Origin: JBEVJK01 sp963791325
Lineage (GTDB): Bacteria > Pseudomonadota > Alphaproteobacteria > Rhizobiales > Rhizobiaceae
Direction: 5' to 3'
Length of the DNA: 64,000 nucleotides
Assembly: GCA_963791325.1 (NCBI GenBank)
Contig: CAWBRU010000008.1
Span: 62,001-126,000, forward strand
This document shows positions 1-9,732 of this stretch, piece after piece. The notes under the pieces are model-generated. The model searched no databases. It was given only the letters and a program-made list of their open reading frames with translations, and was not told the origin of the DNA. Every line of letters starts with the position of its first letter. Position 1 is the stretch's first letter. A program made the translations under genes and the position numbers.

Positions 1-97
1 GTTGCTGGCCTCCAGCGATTTTATTCTCTATCCTTAAAGCTAGGGGCCAACAAAGCAAGAAACAGGGGAACGGGCCCATAAAAGGCCTGAATAAGGG

Positions 98-313
98 ATG
101 AATACTGTCCTAGTTATCCTGGCGTGCTTCGGCGCGACGGAGGATTGTCACTATTTCGTCGTGTCCGAACCTTGCGCGATGACCGAGTGTTTGGCGCTGT
201 CTCAACCGGTGGCTGCCTCGTGGTCTTCAACTCACCCGCAGTACCAGATCAGGCGGCTGCTTTGCACCGATCGGAACAGGGTGGACCAGCTGCTCGGGCG
301 CAATCAGGTGTGA
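98..313 (+). CDS. Small hypothetical protein (71 aa)
   Basis: No family is recognised. The product begins with a short hydrophobic stretch (MNTVLVILACFG) and has five cysteines. It has the same general build as the next ORF at 509-757: a hydrophobic start, small size and a Cys near the end. The two may be distant tandem paralogues, but the resemblance is weak. The ribosome binding site is poor (AAGGG directly before the ATG, AAAGG 12 nt away). Coding status is uncertain because an overlapping 86-aa frame is also open. Confidence 0.35.
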   Translation: MNTVLVILACFGATEDCHYFVVSEPCAMTECLALSQPVAASWSSTHPQYQIRRLLCTDRNRVDQLLGRNQV

Positions 314-508
314 GCGCCGGATCCGCTCACTGGCGGCAGCCCGGCTCGGCCGCCCGACTTTCCCCTCGCCACCAGCCTTCTTGACAAAAGCGGCAACGAA
401 TTCGCTACCCTGGTCTGGCAAGTTGCCGCCGTAAGAGCGCGCGCTTGAGAAGTCTCAGACGGCATCGGGCGCCGGAATCAGGCTGAATGGCAAGGATCGG
501 AGGAGGAT

Positions 509-757
509 ATGAGAACACTGCTCATTTTGATGGCCTTCCAGGGCTCGAGCACCCAAATCGAGTACCCCAAGCCGGAGGCCTGCGAGGCCGCCAAGGCCGC
601 CATCTACCAGCAATATAAGGCGATTTCGGATTGGAGCACGCAGGTCAACGAGGTCGCCGATGCCCAATATCTGGACAAGCACCCCGGCTCAACCGTGACC
701 AGAGCCCCCGGCAGTCAGCCGACATTGCCGATGGTCTATTGTGTGCCCGCGACCTGA
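509..757 (+). CDS. Small hypothetical protein (82 aa)
   Basis: Unrecognised small protein. A good Shine-Dalgarno (GGAGGAGG) lies directly before the ATG. The N-terminus is hydrophobic (MRTLLILMAFQGSS), followed by a charged helical middle (EACEAAKAAIYQQYKAI) and a C-terminal Cys (VYCVPAT). The minus-strand gene at 823-1461 converges on it with a 65-bp gap. The strong start signal makes it more credible than its upstream neighbour. Confidence 0.5.
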   Translation: MRTLLILMAFQGSSTQIEYPKPEACEAAKAAIYQQYKAISDWSTQVNEVADAQYLDKHPGSTVTRAPGSQPTLPMVYCVPAT

Positions 758-822
758 GCGTTTCCGAACGAAGAATCAGTGTGTCTCGCGGCGCCAGCGC
801 CTATTCCTTCGCGGCCGCTGCC

Positions 823-1461
823 TCACCGGTTACCCGGCGTGTCGGAGAGCAGGGGGTCCGGATTGGCGTCATGGAAGGGGACGTCCGCAACACCCCAGTT
901 GCGGGTAGCCACATGGACATGAACATTTTGGCCGCCATTGCGTGTCAGGATGTCGACGATCCTGCCGTCATCGGCCGGGTCGGGATCGTGGACCCACAGG
1001 ATGATACCGCCGTTCACGATCTGCTTCTTGACTTGATCGGCATGCTTGCGGCCGAAGGCCCGCGCGAACACGAGGCCAAGCCCGCCGGCCGCCGCAGAGC
1101 TGCCCATCGTCACCAGCAGGCAGGGGATCAATGCTGCGCCACCGGTGCCCACCGCGATCGCCGCGCCCATTCCCGCGAGCAGCGCCGGCGTTGCCACGAC
1201 GGCCGCCTCGCCCATCGTGCGCGCGTCGCCTGAGACGAAAGCAGCCCTCGGCGAGGATGGGCTGTCGGCAAGCTGCTCGGCGGATTTGCCGCCGAACCGG
1301 TCGAGATGGGCAAGCAGGCTCATGTCCTGCTGGCGCAGCCCAGCCTGCATGAGTTCGTCGACCGCTGCGTTGAGCGACGTTTCATCCGCAAAGATGGCGA
1401 CGGCCTCCCGCTCCTGATAGGCGCTGTTGCCGGAGTCTCGATCGTCGACTTTCGCGGTCAT
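823..1461 (-). CDS. Hypothetical membrane-associated protein, YflT/GSP17M-like N-terminus
   Basis: A 212-aa protein. Residues 20-55 (REAVAIFADETSLNAAVDEL) resemble the N-terminal ferredoxin-like fold of general stress protein 17M/YflT proteins, where a short beta-alpha unit precedes a glycine-rich membrane segment. Residues about 85-138 are a Gly/Ala-rich hydrophobic hairpin of the glycine-zipper type, as in many rhizobial stress-response membrane proteins. The C-terminal part (about 140-200) repeats an alpha-beta pattern ending in HVHVAT. No catalytic motif is visible. It converges with the small ORF at 509 and is divergent from the amino-acid ABC operon. Function unknown; a stress role is only inferred. 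Confidence 0.65.
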   Translation of the reverse strand: MTAKVDDRDSGNSAYQEREAVAIFADETSLNAAVDELMQAGLRQQDMSLLAHLDRFGGKSAEQLADSPSSPRAAFVSGDARTMGEAAVVATPALLAGMGAAIAVGTGGAALIPCLLVTMGSSAAAGGLGLVFARAFGRKHADQVKKQIVNGGIILWVHDPDPADDGRIVDILTRNGGQNVHVHVATRNWGVADVPFHDANPDPLLSDTPGNR

Positions 1462-1791
1462 GGCAAATCCTCCCGGGATGCGATCTGAGTTCCTCGCCGC
1501 GCGTCCAAGCTATAGGGCAAATTTTGCGGAGTCGACGCTGAACGGCAGCGGCCATGCTTGAACATCGGCCGATGTGCAGGCACGCGCCCATCGCTGATGA
1601 ACAGGCGATCATGCCGGCCGTGAGGAAGCGAGATGGCGGAGGTCGCCTGGGCGCTGACGGCATTGCGGGATGGGAAGGAGCTCTCGCGCCGGCAGGACTT
1701 GAATCTGCGTGCCATTCTCTGATTGAAATGCTTGCGATGCGGCAGGGCACGCCGTCTTCTTGCCTTTGAACCGATCGAAAGGAGCAAAGAA
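1462..1791. other. Intergenic region, no gene seen
   Basis: 330 bp between the divergent genes at 823-1461 and 1792-2613. Open frames run through it on both strands but none has codon use or a start site that convinces. It should contain the promoter of the amino-acid transporter operon; no clear -35/-10 pair was identified. The only firm signal is the Shine-Dalgarno AAAGGAG just before the ATG at 1792. Confidence 0.5.
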
Positions 1792-2613
1792 ATGTCCCTA
1801 TCCCCAACAATCAAGGCCGCGCTTGCCGCCGGCGTGGTCGCGCTCGGCCTTGCGGGCGCTGCCCAGGCCGATCAGCTTGCGGACGTGAAGGCCGCGGGCA
1901 AGATCGTGACGGCGACCGACATGCATTACGCGCCCTTCGACATGCTGAACGACGGTACCTATGAAGGCATGACCAAGGACCTGTTCGACCAGGTGGCGAA
2001 GGAGATCGGCGCCGAGCCGGTCTACCAGGACATCCCCTGGACCGCCGAGCTGCCCGGCCTCGAGGTCAAGAAATTCGACATCGTGATCGCTCCCGTGACG
2101 ATCACGCCCGAGCGCCTGGAACGCTATACTTTCACCTTGCCGATTGCAGACGCGACGGTTGCGCTGGTGAAGGGCGCCGGCAACACGGCGCTGACCAAGG
2201 CGGAGGACATCAAGGGCAAGACCGTCGGGGTTCAGCAAGGCACCGCGCAGTTCAAGCAGCTGGACGCGTTCGGCAACAAGCTCGGCGGCGTCAGCATCAA
2301 GGAATACGGCACCACCGACGAGGCCTATGCCGATCTCGCCGCCGGCCGTCTCGACGCGGTGGCCGGCTCGATGCCGAATCTCGCCTATCTGGTCAAGACG
2401 CGTCCCGAAACCTTCGCGATGGTCGAGCACTCCCAGTTCGGCATGCCGACCTATTTTTCCTGGGTGCTGCGCAAGGATGCCGACAGCGCGAGCTTCGCCA
2501 AGGCGATCAACGATGCGATGCTGAAGATGACCGACGACGGCCGCATCAAGGCAATCCAGGAGAAGTGGTTCGGCGCCTATACCGAGCTTCCCCGCGAAGT
2601 CCCGACCAAGTAA
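1792..2613 (+). CDS. Polar amino-acid ABC transporter substrate-binding protein
   Basis: Periplasmic binding protein (273 aa) of the family-3 solute-binding class (SBP_bac_3), which delivers polar amino acids or opines to an inner-membrane permease pair. A signal peptide covers residues 1-25 (positive start, AALAAGVVALGLAG, AQA cleavage). The mature part begins with the family pattern KIVTATDMHYAPFDM and has the hinge-strand motif KTVGVQQGTAQ near residue 143. The ATG at 1792 is chosen over an upstream in-frame ATG (1723) because it has an AAAGGAG Shine-Dalgarno and gives a proper signal peptide. First gene of a four-gene operon; a hairpin follows before the permease genes. The exact amino acid cannot be read from sequence. 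Confidence 0.93.
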   Translation: MSLSPTIKAALAAGVVALGLAGAAQADQLADVKAAGKIVTATDMHYAPFDMLNDGTYEGMTKDLFDQVAKEIGAEPVYQDIPWTAELPGLEVKKFDIVIAPVTITPERLERYTFTLPIADATVALVKGAGNTALTKAEDIKGKTVGVQQGTAQFKQLDAFGNKLGGVSIKEYGTTDEAYADLAAGRLDAVAGSMPNLAYLVKTRPETFAMVEHSQFGMPTYFSWVLRKDADSASFAKAINDAMLKMTDDGRIKAIQEKWFGAYTELPREVPTK

Positions 2614-2630
2614 CTCGCCATAGGCCCGTC

Positions 2631-2657
2631 GGCGGGCGGAGTTTTCTCCTGCCCGCC
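2631..2657 (+). promoter_or_regulatory. Intercistronic hairpin after binding-protein gene
   Basis: Arms GGCGGGCGGAG and CTCCTGCCCGCC enclose a TTTT loop, pairing 11 bp with one bulged base. It lies between the binding-protein stop and the first permease ATG. Without a following T-run it is more likely an mRNA-stabilising or partial-termination element that keeps binding-protein mRNA above that of the membrane genes. The same arrangement recurs in the other three transporter operons of this window. Confidence 0.7.
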
Positions 2658-2671
2658 GAAGCCGGAGCGCC

Positions 2672-3319
2672 ATGTTTTCCCTGACGATCTTCTTCCGCAG
2701 CTTCGAGCCGCTGCTCTGGGCGGCGCGCTATACCGTCTTGATCTCCGTTCTGGGCATCGTGCTCGGGCTGGTCATCGGCACGCTGATCTGCGCCGCGAGG
2801 CTTTCCCCCTATCCGGCGCTGCGGCGCTTCGCAGCCTTGTGGGTCAGCTTTTTGCGCGGCGTGCCGCTGCTCGTCCAGCTTCTCGTCTTCTACTACGCGC
2901 TGCCGGTGATCGGCGTCGACATGCCCCCGATCATGGCCGCCGTCGTGACGGTGGGCATCTGCGCCAGCGCTTATATTTCCGAGATCTGGCGCGGCGCCAT
3001 TGCCGCCCTGCCGAGGGGCCAGACGGAAGCGGCGATCGCCATCGGCATGCGGCCGCGCGACGTCTGGATCCGCATCATCCTGCCCCAGGCCGTTCAGCTG
3101 TCGCTGCCGGCCCTGGTCAATGAGCTGATCCTGCTGGTGAAGGCCTCCTCGCTCGTCTCCGTGGTCGGCATCCTCGAGCTCACCCGCGCCGCCCAAGCCC
3201 AGGCCGCCACCACGTTCCGCCCGCTCGAGGTCTACCTCGCCGCCGGCTGCATCTACCTGTTGATCAATCTCTGCCTGTCGGCACTCGGACGCGTCCTCGA
3301 GCATAGGACGGCTGTCTGA
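2672..3319 (+). CDS. Amino-acid ABC transporter permease (HisM/GlnP type)
   Basis: Inner-membrane permease of 215 aa, the usual length for the His/Glu/Gln/Arg permease family. It has about five hydrophobic helices, the N-terminal family signature (FLRGVPLLVQLLVFYY, residues about 62-77) and the cytoplasmic EAA loop that docks to the ATPase (EAAIAIGMRPRDVWIRIILP, about 124-143). The next permease overlaps by one base (TGATG), indicating translational coupling. With 3319-3981 it forms the heterodimeric channel. Confidence 0.93.
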   Translation: MFSLTIFFRSFEPLLWAARYTVLISVLGIVLGLVIGTLICAARLSPYPALRRFAALWVSFLRGVPLLVQLLVFYYALPVIGVDMPPIMAAVVTVGICASAYISEIWRGAIAALPRGQTEAAIAIGMRPRDVWIRIILPQAVQLSLPALVNELILLVKASSLVSVVGILELTRAAQAQAATTFRPLEVYLAAGCIYLLINLCLSALGRVLEHRTAV

Positions 3320-3981
3320 TGGACCTGAGCGTCTTCAGTCAATACGGGCCGCTTTTGCTGCGAGGCTTCGGCAACACGGTGTTCTGCTGGCTTTTCGGCA
3401 CCGTCTTCGGGATGGCGCTTGGCCTTGCCGTGGCGCTCGCGCAACGCTACGGCCCCCGTCCGCTGCGCTGGATTCTGCAGACCTATATCGAGATCATCCG
3501 CGGCACGCCGTTTCTGGTGCAGCTCTTCGTCCTCTACTATGGAGGTCCCCTGGTGGGCCTGCGGCTTGATGCGCTGCCGGCTGGCCTGCTCGGCCTGACG
3601 GTCTATGGCAGCCCCTACTTCGCCGAGATTTTCCGCTCCGGCTTCCGCGCCGTGCCGCTTGGCCAGATCGAGGCAGCGCGCGCCATCGGCCTGTCCGAAC
3701 CGGTCATCGTGCGCCGCATCCTGATGCCTCTGGGCCTGGTCTCGGCGCTGCCCGCACTGGTCAACTTCTCGATCATCCTGTCTAAGGAAACGGTGATCCT
3801 GTCGATCATCACGGTGCCGGAACTGATGTATCAGGTGCAGCGCATGTCAACGGAGACCTTCCGCTATCTGGAAGCCAACCTCGTGCTTGCGCTGTTCTTC
3901 TGGGGGTTCGTGGAAGCCGTGTCGCGGGTTGGCCAGAAGTTCGAAGCGATCGTCACCCGACATCTGGTCGATAGCGCATGA
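3319..3981 (+). CDS. Amino-acid ABC transporter permease, second subunit
   Basis: 220-aa inner-membrane permease, paralogous to its upstream neighbour. It carries the same signature (IIRGTPFLVQLFVLYYGG, about residues 56-73) and EAA loop (EAARAIGLSEPVIVRRILMP, about 117-136). Start overlaps the previous stop (TGATG) and its stop overlaps the ATPase start (ATGA), so the three membrane/ATPase genes are read as one tightly coupled unit. Confidence 0.93.
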   Translation: MDLSVFSQYGPLLLRGFGNTVFCWLFGTVFGMALGLAVALAQRYGPRPLRWILQTYIEIIRGTPFLVQLFVLYYGGPLVGLRLDALPAGLLGLTVYGSPYFAEIFRSGFRAVPLGQIEAARAIGLSEPVIVRRILMPLGLVSALPALVNFSIILSKETVILSIITVPELMYQVQRMSTETFRYLEANLVLALFFWGFVEAVSRVGQKFEAIVTRHLVDSA

Positions 3982-4754
3982 CGGTGCAGGCTTCCTCGGT
4001 CGAAATTCGGGGCGTGAGCAAGTTCTTCCGCGACTTCCAGGCGCTGAAGGAGGTGAGCCTCACGATTCCGCCTGGCAAGGTGACCTGCCTGATCGGACCT
4101 TCCGGTTCCGGCAAGTCGACGCTGCTGCGCTGCATCAACTTCCTCGAAGCATACGATTCCGGCGAGATACGCATCGACGGGGAACTGGTCGGCTACGACG
4201 CGCCGGGCCGCAAGGCCCCAGGCCGCCGGCTGCGCGCCATGCGGCGCTCGATCGGCATGGTGTTCCAGCAGTTCAATTTATGGCCGCACATGACGGCGCA
4301 GGAGAATGTGGCCGAGGGGCTGATCCGCGTCCGCGGCTTGCCCAAGGCCGACGCCCGGGGGCGTGCAGCGCAGGCCATGGCAAAGGTCGGTCTGTCCGAC
4401 AAGCTGAACAGCCATCCCGCGCATCTTTCGGGCGGCCAGCAGCAGCGCGTTGCGATCGCCCGGGCGATCGCCATGGAGCCGAAGCTGATGCTGTTCGACG
4501 AGCCGACCTCGGCGCTCGACCCGGAACTGGTGGGCGAAGTGCTTCAAGTCATGAGGACGCTGGCCAGTGAGGGGATGACGATGGCTGTCGTCACCCATGA
4601 AATGGGGTTCGCAGCCCATGTCGCCGACCAGGTTGCCTTCATGGAAAAGGGCGAGCTCGTCGGCGTGGACAGCCCGGACCGCATCCTCCACCAGCCGGCG
4701 GACCCCCGTATCCACGCGTTCCTGCGCACCTATCGAGAACGCAACAGCTTCTGA
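3978..4754 (+). CDS. Amino-acid ABC transporter ATP-binding protein
   Basis: 258-aa ATPase that powers the transporter encoded upstream. Visible motifs: Walker A GPSGSGKST (residues 40-48), Q-loop in GMVFQQFNLWPH, ABC signature LSGGQQQR (about 150), Walker B LMLFDEPTSALD (about 170-180) and the switch His in VVTHEMGFA. The NLWPHMT wording is typical of GlnQ/HisP-type ATPases. ATG lies inside the ATGA overlap with the permease stop. A short GGCGGC/GCCGCC hairpin (4769-4788) follows and may help end the operon facing the convergent gene at 4811. Confidence 0.94.
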   Translation: MTVQASSVEIRGVSKFFRDFQALKEVSLTIPPGKVTCLIGPSGSGKSTLLRCINFLEAYDSGEIRIDGELVGYDAPGRKAPGRRLRAMRRSIGMVFQQFNLWPHMTAQENVAEGLIRVRGLPKADARGRAAQAMAKVGLSDKLNSHPAHLSGGQQQRVAIARAIAMEPKLMLFDEPTSALDPELVGEVLQVMRTLASEGMTMAVVTHEMGFAAHVADQVAFMEKGELVGVDSPDRILHQPADPRIHAFLRTYRERNSF

Positions 4755-4810
4755 ACGGCGCCGTGGACGGCGGCTGCCGCTCGCCGCCATAGGAAAACGG
4801 TGATTGCGTT

Positions 4811-5125
4811 TCAGCGCCCGTTCGAATCGTTGCAATCGGTCGGCACGCACCGCGGCAGCGGACAGCTCGGCGTATCGAGTGCCGGCACAAACCTCGTTTG
4901 CGTCACCTCGTCGCCCTGACAGAACTGGCTGTTGCGAACCAGCCGCTCATAGAGAGGCGGTCCCGCAACCCGGCTCGACCGGAACGACACGATCGCCGCA
5001 CCCGCGGACGAAACGGCCTGTTTCAGCGAGGCGCAGGACATGCTCGGAGCATTGAGTTGCGCAGCGGCTGCAGCTTGACCCACGAACCAGAGCATCAACG
5101 TACCTGCCATGAGAACCTTGTTCAT
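4811..5125 (-). CDS. Small secreted Cys-containing protein
   Basis: 104-aa exported protein of unknown role. A signal peptide is evident (MNKVLMAGTLMLWFVGQAAAAAQ). The mature part has six cysteines in pairs (MSCASLK, SQFCQG, SCPLPRC, PTDC), suggesting disulfides in the periplasm. The ATG at 5125 is preferred over an in-frame TTG at 5131 because GGAGGAGAG precedes it. Small proteins of this pattern (SLKQAV...VSFRSSRVAGPPLYERLV) are familiar from Rhizobiales genomes but have no assigned function to my knowledge. Confidence 0.7.
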   Translation of the reverse strand: MNKVLMAGTLMLWFVGQAAAAAQLNAPSMSCASLKQAVSSAGAAIVSFRSSRVAGPPLYERLVRNSQFCQGDEVTQTRFVPALDTPSCPLPRCVPTDCNDSNGR

Positions 5126-5167
5126 CGCCAACTCTCCTCCGGAGATCTTTTTACCGGCTCCAGTTGT

Positions 5168-5200
5168 GACCTGTGGCCGCCGTGTCGCGGCCCACAGGTC
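5168..5200 (-). terminator. Strong hairpin downstream of the fasciclin gene
   Basis: GACCTGTGGCCGC pairs with GCGGCCCACAGGTC (one bulged base) around a CGTGT loop. It lies in the gap between the fasciclin stop and the downstream small secreted gene on the same strand. There is no T-run on the minus strand, so it may attenuate rather than fully stop transcription. Confidence 0.55.
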
Positions 5201-5223
5201 ATAACTTCAAGCGCAGATCGTGT

Positions 5224-5718
5224 TCATTGTTTGGGAGGCAGAAGAACCTTATCGATCACATGAATCACGCCGTTTGAGGCAGGGATGTCCGCCTTAACGA
5301 CGTTTGCGTCGTTGATCGTCACCTTGTCGCCGCTGGCCGCGATCTTCAGCGGAGCGCCGTTGACGGTCTTGGCCTCGGAGGCCTTGGCGGCATCCGCCGC
5401 CATGATTTTACCCGGCACCACGTGGTAGGTCAGAACGGCAGTAAGTTGTTCCTTGTTCTCGGGCTTCAGCAGCGTCTCGACCGTTCCGGCCGGAAGTTTT
5501 GCGAAGGCCGCGTCGGTCGGCGCAAAGACGGTAAACGGGCCCGCTCCTTTCAAAGTATCGACCAAGCCGGCCGCTTTGAGGGCGGCTGCCAGGGTCTTGA
5601 AATCACCGGCCGCGACGGCGACATCGACGATGTCGGCGTCTGCTGCGCGTGCGGCCTGGCCAGCCATGACCGTCAGGGCGACAGCGGCGGCTGCCGCGAC
5701 TCTTGTGATCCCGATCAT
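5224..5718 (-). CDS. Fasciclin (FAS1) domain secreted protein
   Basis: 164-aa exported protein with one FAS1 domain, a fold used in adhesion and cell-surface contacts. A signal peptide (residues 1-27, VAAAAAVALTVMAGQ, cleavage near ARAAD) precedes the domain. FAS1 box H1 is seen as FTVFAPTDAAFAKLP and box H2 as NGVIHVIDKVLLPP at the C-terminus. Length is normal for bacterial single-FAS1 proteins. It is divergent from the XRE-cupin regulator at 5866, which could control it through the AT-rich gap. Confidence 0.9.
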   Translation of the reverse strand: MIGITRVAAAAAVALTVMAGQAARAADADIVDVAVAAGDFKTLAAALKAAGLVDTLKGAGPFTVFAPTDAAFAKLPAGTVETLLKPENKEQLTAVLTYHVVPGKIMAADAAKASEAKTVNGAPLKIAASGDKVTINDANVVKADIPASNGVIHVIDKVLLPPKQ

Positions 5719-5758
5719 CTCTCTCTCCCTTGTCGATGCCTATCCACGGTTTGCATTA

Positions 5759-5823
5759 TTCTCAAAGAAATGATCATAAGAATCACAATTGCGTTATATA
5801 CAAATGCCTTTTACTTTTGAGAA
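5759..5823. promoter_or_regulatory. AT-rich divergent promoter region with inverted repeat
   Basis: The gap between the fasciclin gene and the XRE regulator is far more AT-rich than its surroundings. It carries an 8-bp inverted repeat, TTCTCAAA (5759-5766) and TTTGAGAA (5816-5823), flanking a TATATA box near 5794. The arrangement suggests an operator for the adjacent regulator and start sites for both genes. The repeat is short, so this is an inference. Confidence 0.35.
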
Positions 5824-5865
5824 CATTTCAGCCGGCGATGTGAGCACCGTGCAAATGAGGCTTCA

Positions 5866-6444
5866 ATGACCACCGACGTCGTCGCCGAAAACCTGCAGAC
5901 ATACGCCATCGGGCCCAAGATCCGGGCTTTGCGTCAGTCGAAGGGCATCGGGCTGGTGGAACTCGGCAGACACAGCGGTCTATCGGCCGGACTGCTGTCC
6001 AAAATCGAACGAGGTCTACTCGTCCCTCCCCTGCCTACGCTGTTGCGTATTGCACTGGTGTTCGGCGTCGGGCTCGACCATTTCTTTGTCGAGCAGGCCA
6101 AGCCGATGGCCTTCGTCGTGCGCAAGCAGCAGCGGTTGCGGCTGCCGAACGATCCTGCCCAGGATCCGCCGGCCTACTCGTTCGAGAGTCTCGACTACCC
6201 CGTGACGGACCGGTCGATGGATGCCTACTTCGCCGTATTCCACGGCCTTTCGCATCCCCACAGCCATCTCGGCCCGGAGTTTGTCTACCTGATCAAAGGC
6301 CGTCTGCTTGTTCGCTTGGAAGAGGCCGAGTTCGTGCTTGCAGCCGAAGATTCCATCTTGTTCGATTCAACCCGGCCGCACAGCTACGCTCCGCAATCCA
6401 AAGGCGATTGCAAAGCGCTGGTGATCGTCTCACGCGCCTTCTAG
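5866..6444 (+). CDS. XRE-family transcriptional regulator with C-terminal cupin
   Basis: 192-aa regulator. Residues about 15-70 form a Cro/CI helix-turn-helix (KIRALRQSKGIGLVELGRHS, then SAGLLSKIERGLLVPPLPTL). Residues about 110-190 form a cupin barrel with the metal-type HSHLGPEFVYLIKGRL box. Regulators of this build (PuuR/SutR-like) usually sense a small ligand through the cupin and control neighbouring metabolic genes. It is divergent from the fasciclin gene and convergent with the broken sulfatase gene. Its TAG stop merges into a worn RIME-like repeat. Confidence 0.88.
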   Translation: MTTDVVAENLQTYAIGPKIRALRQSKGIGLVELGRHSGLSAGLLSKIERGLLVPPLPTLLRIALVFGVGLDHFFVEQAKPMAFVVRKQQRLRLPNDPAQDPPAYSFESLDYPVTDRSMDAYFAVFHGLSHPHSHLGPEFVYLIKGRLLVRLEEAEFVLAAEDSILFDSTRPHSYAPQSKGDCKALVIVSRAF

Positions 6445-6520
6445 CGCAGTTCGAGCCGTGGAGGCGCTGCAAATCGCCAGGAAACCGTTGCCGCTTTTTT
6501 TTGGAATTGCTTCAGAATCA
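6442..6520 (+). repeat. Worn RIME-type intergenic repeat
   Basis: After the XRE stop the sequence TAGCGCAGTTCGAGCC, then CCAGGAAACCGTTGCCGC and TTGGAATTGC, matches parts of the repeat seen intact at 21.8, 41.8 and 53.9 kb. The order is partly scrambled and the 3' hairpin is missing. I read it as a decayed copy. Confidence 0.4.
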
Positions 6521-6523
6521 CGA

Positions 6524-6546
6524 CGAGGCCGGGATCGCCGGCCTCG
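6524..6546. terminator. Bidirectional hairpin between convergent genes
   Basis: CGAGGCCGG and CCGGCCTCG form a perfect 9-bp stem with loop GATCG. It sits between the XRE regulator (plus) and the sulfatase gene (minus), where a shared terminator would be expected. A run of T lies at 6497-6502 on the plus side, upstream of the stem rather than after it. Confidence 0.55.
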
Positions 6547-6570
6547 CCATCGAGAGCATGCAGACGGGTC

Positions 6571-8263
<1,693 letters not shown>

Positions 8264-8656
8264 GTGCGCATGCTCCCTCGACTAGGCCAATCGGCCAGCT
8301 GATATCGGTGATGGTGGACGTCAATTTTGCACCCCTGCCCGTCCGCCAGCGAGCTTCGCGAGGATTCGCGAGGTACCAGAGCCGGACGATGCAAGGGAAG
8401 GGAGGCAATCCTCGGCATTCCCTTACGTCATCCTAGTGAGCTGATCTGCCCCCAGATATTGTCCTTTGGGGAAGCATCGCATGGCGCTTCGACAAATGCG
8501 AAAGCGAATTGACAAACGCCAGGCAGGGTCACAGACTTTCCGAAGACCTGGTGGGACCGACGATCGCCTCGCCATCGAGACTTCGCGGGGAAGACGAACC
8601 GGAACAACTTTTTGGGGCTGCCGCCGGTCGCGAAGGCAGGCCGACAGGGGAAAGAG
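8264..8656. other. Divergent promoter region, no gene seen
   Basis: 393 bp between the sulfatase gene (minus) and the nucleoside operon (plus). No convincing ORF, riboswitch fold or long repeat was recognised. A GGGGAAAGAG Shine-Dalgarno directly precedes the ATG at 8657. Promoters for both directions must lie here but were not resolved. Confidence 0.5.
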
Positions 8657-9667
8657 ATGACGGGCTTGTGGAAGTCGCTGGTCGCGGCAGCGGCAATCTC
8701 CCTCGGTGGATCCGTCTGCGCGGCCGCGCAGGACAAGCTGTTCGTCTACGTGTCGCCGGATACGATCGGCGTGAACGCCTTCCTGCAGATGGGCAAGAAA
8801 GGCATCGAGGCGGCTGGCGCCAAGTATGGCGCCGAGGTCAAGACGTTCGAATCCAAGACTGCGGCCGAGCGGCTCGAAAACGTCAACGCTGCGGTCAGCG
8901 AGGGCGCCAACATCGTCGTCATGCTCGGCTTCGAATTCAACGACATCGTCAAGGAAGCTGCAAAGGCTGCCCCGGATGTCGATTTCCTGATCGTCGACCA
9001 GTGCATCGACGACCGTCCCGCGAACATCCATTGCGCCGTCTTCCGCGAATACGAGGCCAGCTACTTGATGGGGGTTGCCGCCGGCATGCTGACGCAGTCG
9101 AAGAAGGTCGGTGTGGTCGGCGCGCTCGATATTCCCTTCCTGCACCGTTACACGGACGGCTTTGCGCAAGGGGTCAAGTCGGTCAACCCGGACGTGCAAG
9201 TCGATATCCGCTGGGTCGGCGGCGACAGTCCGTTTGCCGATCCGGTGCGCGCCAAGGAGCAGGCTGTCGCGATGAATGCCGCCGGGGTGGACCTCATCTA
9301 CACGGCATCCGCCGGCGGCGACTTCGGCGTGTTCGAGGCCGCCAAGGAGAAGAACTTCAAGGTATTCTCCGTCGACACCGATCATTGCCCCGAAGTGCCT
9401 GGGATCATCATCGACCAGAGCCTGAAACAGGTCGACACCGCGATGGTGCAGGCGATCGGCGCGATCCTCGACGGCAAGGACAGCGTGTTCATGGCACTCG
9501 GCATCAAGGAAGGCGGCGTCGGCGCCGTTGCGCTCGACGAGGCCAAGATCGGCGACAGCAAATGCCTGATCGCCGATCACCCGGACGTGGCGGCCAAAAT
9601 GCGCGAGGCGGCCGCGCATATCGTCGACGGCAGTCTCAAGCTCGAAGATCCGATGTTCGCCAAGTAG
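8657..9667 (+). CDS. BMP-family ABC transporter substrate-binding protein
   Basis: 336-aa binding protein of the basic membrane protein (BMP/Med, PnrA-like) family, which binds purine nucleosides. A signal peptide covers residues 1-24 (LVAAAAISLGGSVCAAAQ). Family features include the Asn/Asp-rich ribose-contact strand and the YTASAGGDFGVFEAA stretch near residue 215. The ATG at 8657 is chosen over 8612 because of its Shine-Dalgarno and the proper signal peptide. It heads an operon that also encodes a deaminase and a nucleoside phosphorylase, which supports a nucleoside ligand. Confidence 0.92.
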   Translation: MTGLWKSLVAAAAISLGGSVCAAAQDKLFVYVSPDTIGVNAFLQMGKKGIEAAGAKYGAEVKTFESKTAAERLENVNAAVSEGANIVVMLGFEFNDIVKEAAKAAPDVDFLIVDQCIDDRPANIHCAVFREYEASYLMGVAAGMLTQSKKVGVVGALDIPFLHRYTDGFAQGVKSVNPDVQVDIRWVGGDSPFADPVRAKEQAVAMNAAGVDLIYTASAGGDFGVFEAAKEKNFKVFSVDTDHCPEVPGIIIDQSLKQVDTAMVQAIGAILDGKDSVFMALGIKEGGVGAVALDEAKIGDSKCLIADHPDVAAKMREAAAHIVDGSLKLEDPMFAK

Positions 9668-9686
9668 GCGACGTCTTGGCAATGAC

Positions 9687-9709
9687 GGCGCGCCGAGCCC
9701 CGGCGCGCC
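9687..9709 (+). promoter_or_regulatory. Intercistronic hairpin after BMP gene
   Basis: GGCGCGCCG and CGGCGCGCC form a 9-bp stem with a 5-nt loop in the 65-bp gap before the ATPase gene. Its position argues for the ATPase start at 9733 rather than an in-frame ATG at 9682. Second of four such hairpins after binding-protein genes in this window. Confidence 0.65.
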
Positions 9710-9732
9710 ATTCGCCTGTCGAGAGACCGCTG

